Assembly (NCBI RefSeq): GCF_023660105.1
Contig: NZ_JAMHGA010000038.1
Coordinates: forward strand, 238,794-302,793
DNA length: 64,000 nt
Direction of reading: 5' to 3'
DNA from: Desulfovibrio aminophilus
Lineage (GTDB): Bacteria > Desulfobacterota > Desulfovibrionia > Desulfovibrionales > Desulfovibrionaceae
Under the pieces are notes generated by a model that saw nothing but the letters and a program-made list of their open reading frames with translations, made no database searches and was not told the DNA's origin. The translations under genes and the position numbers were made by a program. Within the stretch, counting starts at the first letter, position 1, and every line of letters starts with the position of its first letter. This document shows, piece after piece, positions 23,613 to 32,877 of the stretch.

Positions 23613-25286
23613 ATGCCCGGATCCCGCGACGCGACTCCCCTCTTCCAGGACGGCCGCCTGACGGACGTGGCCGTTCACCAGGACGGCAAGACCCGGCATC
23701 TCTGGGGCCGTGGCGGGCCGGAGGCCGAACGTGCCTTTGTCCGCGCGGCCCTGGCCACGCCGGGACTGCCGGTCTTCCTCGGCTCCGGCCTGGGCGCGGG
23801 CGTCGAGGCCGCCCTGGCCGAGGGCCGCGCACCCGTCGCCGTGGTGGACCGGGAAGCTCCGATCCTGACGGCCACGGGCTGCCGCGAACGCTTCGCCGCC
23901 GATCCGCGCGTGCTCTGGCTGGATCAGGGCGGACCGTCGGACATTCTGGAACGCCTGCGGGCCTGGGGCCGGGACAACGGCGCGCCCCTGCTGCCCGTGG
24001 CCCCGCCCTTCTACCAGCGCCTGGACCGCGCCTTCTACGGCGGCCTGCTCCAGGCCCTGGAACGCCCGGCGGAGGGCGGCTTCTTCGCCCGCATGGCCTA
24101 CGCCAAATTCCGGAACGCCCTGCCCCGGGTGCTCGTGCTCGGCAGCCGCTACTTCATCATGGGCGAGGCGCTCAACGCCCTGACCGCCCTGGGCGCGCCC
24201 TTCCGACTCTTCGACCTGCACTCCCGCCGCGAGGGGTCCGATTACGGCCGCGACCTGCTCACGGCGATCGCCGAGTTCCGGCCGGACATGCTCTTCACGG
24301 TGAACCACTTCGGCTTCGACCGGGGCGGGACCCTGGCCGGGCTGCTGGAGCGGCTGCGCCTGCCCGCGGCGTCCTGGTTCGTGGACAACGCGGCCCTGAA
24401 CCTGGCCCTCTTCGAACAGGCCCGCTCGCCCTGGATCCTGGTCTGCACCCACGACGCCGACGACGCCGAGCGCCTGGAGGCCGAGGGCTTCCCCCACGTC
24501 CTGCACCTGCCCCTGGCCACGGACCCGGGCATCTTCCATCCCAGCGCGCCGCGCCGTCCGGGATGGGACTTCGACGCCTCCTTCGTGGGCGACTCCAAGG
24601 CCGTGCTGGTGGGCGAACGCCTGAAGACCGGCCGCTTCCCCCGGCCTTTGCTGCGGGGCTACCGCCGCGCCGCCGCAAGCTTCCTGGAAGACCCGGACGG
24701 CGATGTGCAACGGCACCTGAAGATACGGCACCCGGACCTGGCGGCCCAGGTTGCGGCCCTGCCCGAGGCGGAACGGCGCTCGTGGTACGAAAGCCTCGTG
24801 CTGCGCGAGGCGGGACGTCTCTATCGATTCCGCTGCCTGGAGGGGCTCCTGCCCCTGCATCCGGCCGTGGCGGGCGACCGCCACTGGCGGCGGGCCCTGC
24901 GCCGCGACCGGGAATGGACCTGGCTCGGACGCCTGGACTACTACGCGGACCTGCCCGCCCTGTACCTGGCCAGCAGGGTGAACTTCAACTGCACGAGCAC
25001 CCAGATGCGCGGCGCGCCCAACCAGCGGATCTTCGACGTGCCCGCCTGCGGCGGCTTCCTGCTCACGGACCAGCGGGAGCAGGTGGCGGCCCTGTTCGAG
25101 CCGGAGCGGGAGGTGGCCTTCTTCCGCGAGCCCGGGGAGATCGGCGAGGCGGCGGGGCGCTGGCTGGCCGACGAGCCCGGGCGGCTGCGCCTGGCCCAGG
25201 CCGCCAGGGAGCGCGTCCTGGCCGAGCACACCTACGCGCACCGGCTGCGCACGCTGTTCGCGGCCATGCGCCGCGCCTTCGCCTAG
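23613..25286 (+). CDS. CgeB/spore-maturation-like glycosyltransferase
   Basis: A 557-residue protein. The first 160 residues are unlike the family core. The middle (about 170-330) resembles DUF3880, with VLVLGSRYFIMGEALNAL, DMLFTVNHFGFDRGG and SWFVDNAALNLALFE, and the C-terminal third is a CgeB-type glycosyl transferase domain with FNCTSTQMRGAPNQRIFD, VPACGGFLLTDQREQ and a closing helix. Proteins of this kind modify polysaccharides, spores or flagellin; flagellin or surface glycosylation is plausible in this bacterium. It follows the previous glycosyltransferase by 44 bases on the same strand. Acceptor unknown. Confidence 0.8.
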   Translation: MPGSRDATPLFQDGRLTDVAVHQDGKTRHLWGRGGPEAERAFVRAALATPGLPVFLGSGLGAGVEAALAEGRAPVAVVDREAPILTATGCRERFAADPRVLWLDQGGPSDILERLRAWGRDNGAPLLPVAPPFYQRLDRAFYGGLLQALERPAEGGFFARMAYAKFRNALPRVLVLGSRYFIMGEALNALTALGAPFRLFDLHSRREGSDYGRDLLTAIAEFRPDMLFTVNHFGFDRGGTLAGLLERLRLPAASWFVDNAALNLALFEQARSPWILVCTHDADDAERLEAEGFPHVLHLPLATDPGIFHPSAPRRPGWDFDASFVGDSKAVLVGERLKTGRFPRPLLRGYRRAAASFLEDPDGDVQRHLKIRHPDLAAQVAALPEAERRSWYESLVLREAGRLYRFRCLEGLLPLHPAVAGDRHWRRALRRDREWTWLGRLDYYADLPALYLASRVNFNCTSTQMRGAPNQRIFDVPACGGFLLTDQREQVAALFEPEREVAFFREPGEIGEAAGRWLADEPGRLRLAQAARERVLAEHTYAHRLRTLFAAMRRAFA

Positions 25287-26521
25287 CTCCCGGAACCGAA
25301 CTTCTCCGCCCATTCGCGGTCCAGGGCCCGGCCGTACTCCCCGGACATGTCCGGCACGGCCGAGACGCCCAGGGCCCCGAACGGCAGCGTGGCCTTGCCC
25401 AGCTTGGTTCCCACGATCCGGCTCTGGACCTCCTGCGGCAGGAGCGTCACGTCCACGGCCGGGAAGTCGCCCCAGACGCGGGGGTCGAACTTGGAGAGCT
25501 GGGCCTCGGGCGAGAGGATGAAGTCCGCCGCGACCATGGCCCCTGGCTTGTTCGGCGCGTTGAAGGGAATGAGCGTGGAGCTCAGGCCGAACACGGAACC
25601 CTCGCGCGGCGCCAGCGTGCGCACCGTGTCCCGGTACCGCCCGGCCAGAATCTCGTGCTGGGCGTGCAGGGGCTTCAGGGACACGGCCAGATCCACCTCG
25701 CCCTTGGCCATGAGCCCGGCCAGGGTCTCGGCGTCCCGGGGCGGGGTCTTGCCCCCGCCCCAGAGCAGGGGCCGCAGTTCCTCCACATAGGCCCAGAGCA
25801 GGGCCGCGCGGTCGCGGTAGAGGCCCTCGTTGAACGGTCCGGCGTACTGCTCCCCTCCCCCGGAAAGCGCGCACAGGGCCTGGCGCAGGAAGGCCGAGCC
25901 CGCGGGGTCCGGCGGCGCGGGGAAGGCGAAGCGGCCGGGATGCTCCCGGCACCAGTCCAAAAGCCCGGCGAAGGTGTCCGGCGGATTCTTGATCTTGGCG
26001 GAGTCGTACTCGAAGACGAACTGGTTCCACCCGGCCGGGACCTCGAAGCCCTCGGTGGGCAGGCCCATGTCCGAGGCCGCGACCTCGCGGTTCACGTAGG
26101 CCTGGACGTTGGGCAGCTTGTCCGCGAAGGGGCCGAACAGGGCACCGGGCCGCTTCAGGTCGCGGAAGCCCGCGCCGCCGGTCCAAAACAGGTCCACGCC
26201 GCCGGGCGAGGTCCCGGCCGCTTTCTCGGCGGTCAGCGTCTGCACCGTCGAAGCCCCTCCCTTCACGCGCTCCAGGGTGATGCCGCAGCGGCGCTTGAGC
26301 TCCGGCGCCAGCCACGTGTCCACCCAACGGGCGGCCGCCTCCGAGCCGTCCTCCATGGCCAGGCGCACCGTGGTCTCCCGCGCGGCCTCCACGGCGGCCG
26401 TGAAGTCCCGTTGCAGCCAATCCACCTCGGGTTTCTTCTCGGGCTCCTTGGAGCAGGCGGCCAGGACGCAGATCAGGGCCAGGGCGCAGACCCGGATCAG
26501 GACGGACGACAGTCGTTTCAT
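25283..26521 (-). CDS. Extracellular solute-binding lipoprotein (ABC importer type)
   Basis: A 412-residue lipoprotein. The signal ends in LALICVLAACS, with the lipidated Cys at about residue 23. The mature part has the two-lobe pattern of family 1 or iron-type binding proteins: VDLFWTGGAGFRDLKRPGAL near the first hinge, GWNQFVFEYDSAKI, then PNKPGAMVAADFILSPEAQ, the recurring C-terminal segment of these proteins. No permease or ATPase gene is adjacent, so the transporter partner is elsewhere or the protein is an orphan binder. The stop codon overlaps the end of the convergent glycosyltransferase gene by four bases. Ligand unknown. Confidence 0.85.
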   Translation of the reverse strand: MKRLSSVLIRVCALALICVLAACSKEPEKKPEVDWLQRDFTAAVEAARETTVRLAMEDGSEAAARWVDTWLAPELKRRCGITLERVKGGASTVQTLTAEKAAGTSPGGVDLFWTGGAGFRDLKRPGALFGPFADKLPNVQAYVNREVAASDMGLPTEGFEVPAGWNQFVFEYDSAKIKNPPDTFAGLLDWCREHPGRFAFPAPPDPAGSAFLRQALCALSGGGEQYAGPFNEGLYRDRAALLWAYVEELRPLLWGGGKTPPRDAETLAGLMAKGEVDLAVSLKPLHAQHEILAGRYRDTVRTLAPREGSVFGLSSTLIPFNAPNKPGAMVAADFILSPEAQLSKFDPRVWGDFPAVDVTLLPQEVQSRIVGTKLGKATLPFGALGVSAVPDMSGEYGRALDREWAEKFGSGS

Positions 26522-26552
26522 GCGGAGATTCTCCTTGCGTGGCGGAGCGGGG

Positions 26553-27122
26553 TCAGCTCCGGGACTTGGGCGGCGGGGTGCAGGATTCGGAGCAGCAGGC
26601 GCCGAACAGGAAACCGCAGTAGGTGTGGAAGATGCGCGTGAGCTTGGCCCGCTGGGCCGGGGTGGGCGGGACGCGGACCACGTCGCGGGTGCGGGCCAGC
26701 AGGTCGGCCCAGGTGGGCGTCGAGGCCATGCCTGTGGCCAGGACCTCGCCGGAGGCCGTGTCCAGGAGCTGGGCCTGCATGGTGTCCGTGACCAGGGCCA
26801 GGGGCACCGGGCCGCCCGGAAAGAGCCGCGCGGCCATCACGGTCTCGCGCTCGTAGGAACCCACGTCGCCGGAACTGAAGAAGACCAGGAGCGCGGGCCG
26901 GTCCTCGGGGTCGTAGGCCACCAGGTCCACGCTCCGGGAGTAGGCCTCCCCGTCCACCTCGTAGGGCAGATCCACCTTGGTCCGCAGGCGGTCGCGGGGA
27001 TAGCCCCGCTCCTCCACCAGAAGCCGCGCCAGGGCCTGGCGGAACTCCTCGTAGGTGGTCTCCTCGATCTCCTCGCCGCTGAGGTAGTCGCGCAGCGTGC
27101 CGCCGAGGCTGGTCTCGTGCAT
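26553..27122 (-). CDS. Orphan HsdR_N-type (type I restriction R subunit N-terminal-like) protein
   Basis: A 189-residue protein. The pattern YEEFRQALARLLVEERGYPR, then DLPYEVDGEAYSRSVDLVAY followed by PALLVFFSSGDVGSYERETV, matches the small stand-alone HsdR_N proteins (nuclease-fold domain). In real type I R subunits the catalytic motif is D-x-n-E-x-K; here the second part reads LLVFFSS, so the E-x-K pair is absent and the nuclease is probably inactive. The end has Cys residues (FGACCSESC) that could bind a metal. The ATG at 27122 has GAAGGTGAG upstream, while the start at 27152 is less likely. No restriction genes are near. Confidence 0.7.
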   Translation of the reverse strand: MHETSLGGTLRDYLSGEEIEETTYEEFRQALARLLVEERGYPRDRLRTKVDLPYEVDGEAYSRSVDLVAYDPEDRPALLVFFSSGDVGSYERETVMAARLFPGGPVPLALVTDTMQAQLLDTASGEVLATGMASTPTWADLLARTRDVVRVPPTPAQRAKLTRIFHTYCGFLFGACCSESCTPPPKSRS

Positions 27123-27293
27123 GGGCTCACCTTCCTGCCCCGTGCATAGCACGTTTCAGGGGCAAGACCAACGGCCCCCGGCGGCGTCGGCCTGGACAGG
27201 GCGCGGGAAAAGGGCCAGAACAAAGGCGAAAACGGAACGGCCCAAACGAGCCGGAAGCGGGCCGCCGCGCGCGCCGGCGGCAAGGAGACGGAC

Positions 27294-28022
27294 ATGAGCA
27301 CGAGCCTGCTGGAGGACATCCGCGCCCGGACCCTGGCGGTCTGGGCCGAAAACGGTCTGCTGGAAGAACCCATCGCCGTGCGCGCCCGGACCTTGAGCGT
27401 GGAGGAGGCCCTCGGCAATCCCGAGGGCGACGACTTCCCGCTGCAGAAAGGCAAGGAGCGACTCATGGAGGCCGAGTTCCGGGGAGCCCGGGGCCAGGCC
27501 TTCACCGACCGTTTCGGGGACTTCACCGGCACCCTGGGGGATGTGGCCCGCATGCCCCTGGCGAACAACTTCCGACGGGCCGTGTTCATCGCGGCTTGCA
27601 ACGCCACCCTGCGGTCCCTGGGCCTCTGCGACCGCACGATCCACTGCCGGGACTCGGGCCCGGGCGAGTGCGCGGGCCTGCTGCGCGATCACCTGCTGGA
27701 GCGTTTCCCCGGCGCGCGCATCACCCAGGTGGGCTATCAGCCCAAGATCGTCCAGGCCCTGGCCGGAAGCTTCGACCTGCGCGTCCTGGACCTGGACCCG
27801 GACAACGTGGGCCAGCCGCGCCACGGCGTGCGCATCGACGGCCCGAACACGGCGCGGGAGGCGTTGGGCCGAGCGGACCTGCTCCTGGTCACGGGCTCGA
27901 CCCTGGCCAACGACAGCCTGGGGGACTTCCTGCTCGGCAAGCCGGTGATCCTCTACGGCACGACCATCGCCGGACCGGCCGCGCTCATGGGCTGGGAACG
28001 CTTCTGCGCCCGTTCCGAATAG
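27294..28022 (+). CDS. DUF364-like Rossmann-fold protein
   Basis: A 242-residue soluble protein. It has an N-terminal DUF4213-like part, then a Rossmann-like half with FRRAVFIAACNATLRSLGL, ARITQVGYQPKIVQALA, DLRVLDLDPDNVG, DLLLVTGSTLANDSLGDFL and PVILYGTTIAGPAAL. This order (small-residue loop, predicted ligand-binding loops, closing 'G-T-T' strand) is that of the DUF364 family proposed to bind metals or small organic ligands. AAGGAGACGG precedes the ATG. It stands alone, divergent from the HsdR_N-type gene. The role is unproven in the family. Confidence 0.7.
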   Translation: MSTSLLEDIRARTLAVWAENGLLEEPIAVRARTLSVEEALGNPEGDDFPLQKGKERLMEAEFRGARGQAFTDRFGDFTGTLGDVARMPLANNFRRAVFIAACNATLRSLGLCDRTIHCRDSGPGECAGLLRDHLLERFPGARITQVGYQPKIVQALAGSFDLRVLDLDPDNVGQPRHGVRIDGPNTAREALGRADLLLVTGSTLANDSLGDFLLGKPVILYGTTIAGPAALMGWERFCARSE

Positions 28023-28040
28023 GGACCCGCGCACAGACGC

Positions 28041-28067
28041 AAAAAAAGGGGGCCGCGAGGCCCCCTT
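28041..28067 (-). terminator. Rho-independent terminator of the nuo operon
   Basis: A perfect nine-base-pair stem (28046-28054 with 28059-28067, loop GCGA on the plus strand) is followed on the minus strand by a run of seven T. It lies just after nuoN and may also slow plus-strand transcripts from the DUF364-like gene. Confidence 0.9.
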
Positions 28068-28089
28068 CTCTTGTGCGGTTCCGGCGAGG

Positions 28090-29526
28090 CTACTTGAGCA
28101 GCCCTTCCCCGGCGGCGATGGCGAACTCGAAGACCGGGCTGGGAATCAGGCCCAGCACCAGGACCACGGCGGCCAGAAGGCCCGCGCCCACGACGCTGAA
28201 CACGCTCGTGTCCGGGGCGGCCGAGCCCTCCAGTACGGTCTCCTCGGTGTAGGCGTGCCGCACCAGGGAGAGGTAGTAGTAGATGGCGAAGGCGCTGTTC
28301 ACGGCCAGGGTGATGACCAGCCAGTTGTAGCCGTGGTCCCAGGCCGCGGTGATGAGGAAGAACTTGCCGATGAAGCCCACGGTCGGCGGCAGGCCCACCA
28401 GGGCGAAGGCCCCCACGCCCAGCGAGAAGGCCAGGGCCGGGGCGCGCTTGTACAGGCCGTTCAGGTCGTCGAGCATGAGGTTGCGGCCGTCTGAGGCCAC
28501 CCGGCTCACGACCCAGAAGGCCAGCAGGTTCATGATCACGTAGGCCAGGGAGTAGAAGGCCGCGGCGGCCAGGCCCTGGGCCGTTCCGGCCACGAGACCG
28601 AGCATGACGTAGCCCGCGTGGGCCACGGAGGAGAAGCCGAGAATGCGCTTCACGTCCCTCTGGGCCAGGGCGCAGAAGTTGCCGAAGGTCATGGAGATCG
28701 CGCCCAGCCAGGCCAGGGTCGTGGTGATCTCCAGGCCGGGCTTCAGCAGCGTGGCCAGGCGCACCAGGACGACCACCGCGCCGAGCTTGGGCAGGGTGGC
28801 CACGAAGGCCGCGGTCTCGTTGCTGGCGCCCTGGTAGACGTCCGGGCACCAGAAGTGGAACGGGAACAGGGCCAGCTTGTAGAACATTCCCGCCAGGAAG
28901 AGCGAGAGTCCGATCACGGCCATGGGGGAATCGGCCCAGGCCCAGGACTTGCCCGCCAGCTCGGCGATGTAGGTGGTGTGCTGCGCGGCCAGGACGTAGG
29001 ACAGGCCGTAGAGGGCCAGGGCCGTGGCCACCGCTCCGAAGAGGATGTACTTGATGCCCGCCTCGGCGGCGCGCTTGTCCGTCGCCCGCAGGGGGATGAG
29101 CGTGTACAGGCTGTAGGAGGAGAGCTCCAGGGCCAAGTAGATGGTGAAGAGTTCCGTGGCCGAGGACAGGAGCATCAGGCCCCAGGCCGAGAGGGCCAGG
29201 AACATGTAGTAGTCGCTGCGCTTCTCGCCCGCGAGCGTGGGCTGGCGAGTGGCGTTGAGCACGGCCACGAAGAAGCCCGCCGCGATGGCGATCTTGAAGA
29301 ACTGGGAGAGCATGTCCAGCTTGTAGACGCCATAGAACATGACGCCGCTCGCCTTGAAGGAGACGATGGACACGAAGAAACCCAGTCCCGCGAAGAGGGG
29401 CAGCCACTTCTCCACATGGGGCTCCCAGTCCCTGTTGCCGAGGCTCTGAATGAACAGAGCCATGACCAGCATGAACTGGAAGAGTTCCGGTACGACCAGA
29501 GTCGGGCTGAAGTTCACGTCCGCCAC
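28090..29526 (-). CDS. nuoN: Complex I subunit N (antiporter-like)
   Basis: A 478-residue membrane protein with about 14 helices, last gene of the operon. The antiporter-family core is visible: LALELSSYSLYTLIPL with the helix-5 Glu, RAAEAGIKYILFGAVATAL with the Lys of helix 7, FKLALFPFHFWCPDVYQGA, and FSSVAHAGYVMLGLVAG. It forms one of the proton channels in the membrane arm of complex I. It follows nuoM by three bases. Length is normal. Confidence 0.94.
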   Translation of the reverse strand: MADVNFSPTLVVPELFQFMLVMALFIQSLGNRDWEPHVEKWLPLFAGLGFFVSIVSFKASGVMFYGVYKLDMLSQFFKIAIAAGFFVAVLNATRQPTLAGEKRSDYYMFLALSAWGLMLLSSATELFTIYLALELSSYSLYTLIPLRATDKRAAEAGIKYILFGAVATALALYGLSYVLAAQHTTYIAELAGKSWAWADSPMAVIGLSLFLAGMFYKLALFPFHFWCPDVYQGASNETAAFVATLPKLGAVVVLVRLATLLKPGLEITTTLAWLGAISMTFGNFCALAQRDVKRILGFSSVAHAGYVMLGLVAGTAQGLAAAAFYSLAYVIMNLLAFWVVSRVASDGRNLMLDDLNGLYKRAPALAFSLGVGAFALVGLPPTVGFIGKFFLITAAWDHGYNWLVITLAVNSAFAIYYYLSLVRHAYTEETVLEGSAAPDTSVFSVVGAGLLAAVVLVLGLIPSPVFEFAIAAGEGLLK

Positions 29527-29529
29527 TCC

Positions 29530-31071
29530 CTAGTTCTTCGCTTCCACGATGCCGTTCATCAGCTCGCGGGCAGCGGTTTGCATCGGTTGCTCCGTCTGGA
29601 CCTGGGCCACCTGCTTGCGCGAGTGGTAGTCGGCCAGCAGCTTCTCGATGGAGGGGTCGATCATCTTGAGGAACACTCCAGGGGCCAGGCCGATGTAGAA
29701 GACCAGCACGGCCGGGATGAGCAGGTAGATCCACTCGCGGGAGCGCAGGTCGCGCCAGGACTTGGCCGAGGACGGCTCGCCCCAGGCCAGCTTGAGGCCG
29801 ACGCGGAACATGTAGGCCGCCGCCAGGAGCGCGCCGGGCACGATGAGGAAGCCGACCAGCAGGCTGTGCTGGAAGGCGCCGATGAAGACCAGGGCCTCGC
29901 CCACGAACCCGTTGGTGCCGGGGAAGCCGAAGGAGGCCAGGGAATACAGGCCCCAGAAGAACATGAAGGCCGGCATGTACTTGCCCAGGCCCAGGTTCTT
30001 CCCGATGTCCCGGCTGTGGCTGCGCTCGTAGACCGTGCCGATCATCATGAACAGCCCGCCGGTGACGATGCCGTGGTTGAGCATCTGGAACAGGGCTCCC
30101 TCGACGCCGCGCTGGTTGAAGAGGAAGATGCCCAGGGTGACGAAGCCCATGTGGCCCACCGAGGAGTAGGCGATCAGCTTCTTGATGTCCGACTGGCCCA
30201 GGGCCACCGCGCCGCCGTAGAGGATGGAGGCGATGGAGATGGCGATCATCATCGGCGCGAAGTACTCGCTGGCCGCCGGAGTCAGGGGCAGGCAGAAGCG
30301 CAGGAAGCCGTATGTTCCCATCTTGAGCAGGATGGCCGCCAGGATGACCGAACCGGCCGAGGGGGCCTGCACGTGCGCCGCCGGAAGCCAGGTGTGGAAC
30401 GGGAACATGGGCACCTTGATGGCGAAGGCCAGGGCCATGGCCAGGAAGCACCAGAACTGGAAGCGGAAGCTGAAGGTCTGCTGCATCAGGGCCGGGATGG
30501 AGAAGGTGCCGCCCTCGATGCGGAAGGCCACGATGGCCACCAGAAGGAGCGTCGATCCGGCCAGCGTGTAGAGGAAGAACTTGATCGAGGCGTACTTCCG
30601 GTCGTCACCGCCCCAGACCGCGATGAGCAGGTACATGGGGATGAGCATGGCCTCCCAGAAGACATAGAAGAGCACCAGGTCCATCGCCGTGAACACGCCC
30701 ACGCAGGCCGCGGTCATGAACAGCAGGCAGAAGTGGAATTCCTTGATCCGCTTGGAGATGTAGGTCCACGAGCAGAGCACGCACAAAGGCAGGGTGAAGA
30801 GCGTCAGCCAGATCATGAGGATGCTGATGCCATCCACCGCCAGGTGGTACTCGAGCCCCCAGCGGGAAACCCAGGAGATCCGCTCCACGAACTGGAAGTC
30901 CGCGTTGAACGTATAGTTCGCCAGCGGGATCGCCAGGATGATCTCGAAGATGGAGGCGGCCAATGTGTATCCCCGCACAACCGTCTCGCCGCGGATGATG
31001 AACAGGCCCGCGGCGGCCAGAAGCGGGAAGACGACCAGACTGCTCAGAACCGGATAGCCGTAGTCCAACAC
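29530..31071 (-). CDS. nuoM: Complex I subunit M (antiporter-like)
   Basis: A 513-residue membrane protein. The segments VLFYVFWEAMLIPMYLLI (helix-5 Glu), FFLYTLAGSTLLLVAI (helix-7 Lys nearby), KVPMFPFHTWLPAAHVQAP and KKLIAYSSVGHMGFVTLGI are the standard NuoM signatures, including the broken helix with the conserved His and Lys. It forms a proton channel of the membrane arm. The C-terminal 40 residues are hydrophilic and Gln-rich. It lies between the nuoL-like gene and nuoN. Confidence 0.94.
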   Translation of the reverse strand: MLDYGYPVLSSLVVFPLLAAAGLFIIRGETVVRGYTLAASIFEIILAIPLANYTFNADFQFVERISWVSRWGLEYHLAVDGISILMIWLTLFTLPLCVLCSWTYISKRIKEFHFCLLFMTAACVGVFTAMDLVLFYVFWEAMLIPMYLLIAVWGGDDRKYASIKFFLYTLAGSTLLLVAIVAFRIEGGTFSIPALMQQTFSFRFQFWCFLAMALAFAIKVPMFPFHTWLPAAHVQAPSAGSVILAAILLKMGTYGFLRFCLPLTPAASEYFAPMMIAISIASILYGGAVALGQSDIKKLIAYSSVGHMGFVTLGIFLFNQRGVEGALFQMLNHGIVTGGLFMMIGTVYERSHSRDIGKNLGLGKYMPAFMFFWGLYSLASFGFPGTNGFVGEALVFIGAFQHSLLVGFLIVPGALLAAAYMFRVGLKLAWGEPSSAKSWRDLRSREWIYLLIPAVLVFYIGLAPGVFLKMIDPSIEKLLADYHSRKQVAQVQTEQPMQTAARELMNGIVEAKN

Positions 31072-31095
31072 AGCGACTCCGTTACGTTTGCCGGT

Positions 31096-32877
31096 CTAAC
31101 CGAAGTACCAGACCAGTCCGAACACACACAGCGCCAGCACGGCGGCCAGGGCCAGATAGTCCTGGAGGTTGCCGTTCTGGACCTTGGCCCCGGCGCGACC
31201 GATGTTGCGCACCGTGTAGGCCGAGCCGTCCACCACCGTATCAATACCCTTCTTGTCGAACCAGACCGTGCCGGCCGCCAGAAGCAGCAGGCCGCGCAGG
31301 CCGCCGGTCCGGTAGACCTCGGTCCAGCGGTCGTCGACCCAGGCCACCGGGCGGCATACGAGCCGCAGGACGCCCCGGCCGATGAGCCGATAGAAGTAGT
31401 CGAGGTCCAGGTTGAGCTTCGCGTGCGGCGTGATGATCCCACGCATGAAGTAGAAGGCCAGCCCGGAGAAGCCGAGGAGCAGGAGCGCCTGGAGCACGTG
31501 CCAGGCGGTCCAGGGCACGTAGGCGTGCTCCACGTGGTACGGCAGGTAGCGGTAGAGCATCTCCGGGTAGAGGCCCTGGGCGATGCACAGGCCGGCGGCC
31601 AGGGCCATGCCCGCGTACATGTTCCACGGGATGGGCTTGAGCTTCATCTCCCAGTTGGTGGGCTTGCGGCCCCAGAAGGCGAAGTACGGCAGCTTGATGC
31701 CCACCGAGATGAACGTACCCACCGCGGCGATCTCCAGACCCAGGGCCAGGATGGTCCGGTGCGCCTCGGCGGCGCCCGTGATGGTCATGGTCTTGGAGAT
31801 GAAGCCGTTGAAGAGCGGCATGCCCGAGATCGAGAGGGCCGCCACCATGTAAAGGATCATGACCCAGGGCAGGCGCGCCACCAGGCCGCCCAGCTTGTCC
31901 AGCTTGGCCGTTCCGGCGGCGTAGAGCAGGCAGCCGGTGCCCATGAACAGCAGGCCCTTGTACAGGATGTGGGCATAGGCGTGGGCCACCGCGCCGTTGA
32001 GCGTCATGGCCGTGCCGATGCCGATGCCCGCCACCATGTATCCGACCTGGGAGACGATGTGGTAGGACAGGATGCGCCGGGCGTTGTTCTCGATGCAGGC
32101 GTAGAGCACGCCGTAGACCGCCATCACCGTTCCGGCCACGGCCAGGACCTCCCAGCCCGCGAAGCCGCGCGCCAGGACGTAGACCGCCGTCTTGGTGGTG
32201 AAGGCGCACATGAACACCGAGCCGGTGACGGTGCCGCGGGGGTAGGCGTCGGGCAGCCAGGCGTGCAGGGGGACAACGGCGGCGTTCACGCAGAAGCCGA
32301 TGAGGATGAGCCAGTCGTAGTAGGCCGCGCCCGTGGGCAGGATGTGCTCGAAGGCGAACGTGCCCGTGGCCTTGTAGCGCAGGAGCATGCCGCCAAGGAG
32401 GAACAGGCCGCCGACGGTGTGGTACAGGAAGTACCGGAAGGCGGCCAGCACGGACTCGCGGGTGCGGTTCAGGAAGACCAGGAACGTGGAGCCGAGGCTC
32501 ATGAGTTCCCAGAAGAGGAACACGGTCAGGTAGTCGCCCGCGAAGACGCAGCCGAACCCACCCGCCACGTAGAGCGAGGCCGCGATGTGCTGGGCCTTGT
32601 CCTCCACGTGCAGGGCGTAAAACATGCCGATGAGCGACATGATGGCGAAGACCTGGGCGAAGACGATGGAGAGTTTGTCCACCCGGCCCCAGATCATCTG
32701 CTGGCCCAGATAGGGCACCATGCCGTAGACGCCCGGCTCCACGGTGAAGATGCTCCAGATGGCGATGACCGGCGGAAGGAGCAGGAGCCACTTCCACTGC
32801 CGTCCGGGCAGGACCGGCAGGATCAGGGCCAGGGCCAGGAAGCCCAGCGCGGGATGGATGAAGCTAGATGTCGCCAT
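31096..32877 (-). CDS. nuoL: NuoL-like complex I / antiporter subunit with C-terminal extension
   Basis: A 593-residue membrane protein of the NuoL/MrpA-D group. Core motifs: VFLFWELMSLGSTFLVFL, AAFRYFLYHTVGGLFLLG, AAVVPLHAWLPDAYPRG and RRILSYHIVSQVGYMVAGI. The C-terminus (KGIDTVVDGSAYTVRNIGR, then NGNLQDYLALAAVLALCVF) resembles the end of NuoL, where a long lateral helix runs along the other channels. In many Desulfovibrio annotations the equivalent is called Na+/H+ antiporter subunit. By position, before nuoM, I call it the NuoL counterpart. It starts next to the 85-aa gene, overlapping it by 14 bases. Confidence 0.85.
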   Translation of the reverse strand: MATSSFIHPALGFLALALILPVLPGRQWKWLLLLPPVIAIWSIFTVEPGVYGMVPYLGQQMIWGRVDKLSIVFAQVFAIMSLIGMFYALHVEDKAQHIAASLYVAGGFGCVFAGDYLTVFLFWELMSLGSTFLVFLNRTRESVLAAFRYFLYHTVGGLFLLGGMLLRYKATGTFAFEHILPTGAAYYDWLILIGFCVNAAVVPLHAWLPDAYPRGTVTGSVFMCAFTTKTAVYVLARGFAGWEVLAVAGTVMAVYGVLYACIENNARRILSYHIVSQVGYMVAGIGIGTAMTLNGAVAHAYAHILYKGLLFMGTGCLLYAAGTAKLDKLGGLVARLPWVMILYMVAALSISGMPLFNGFISKTMTITGAAEAHRTILALGLEIAAVGTFISVGIKLPYFAFWGRKPTNWEMKLKPIPWNMYAGMALAAGLCIAQGLYPEMLYRYLPYHVEHAYVPWTAWHVLQALLLLGFSGLAFYFMRGIITPHAKLNLDLDYFYRLIGRGVLRLVCRPVAWVDDRWTEVYRTGGLRGLLLLAAGTVWFDKKGIDTVVDGSAYTVRNIGRAGAKVQNGNLQDYLALAAVLALCVFGLVWYFG

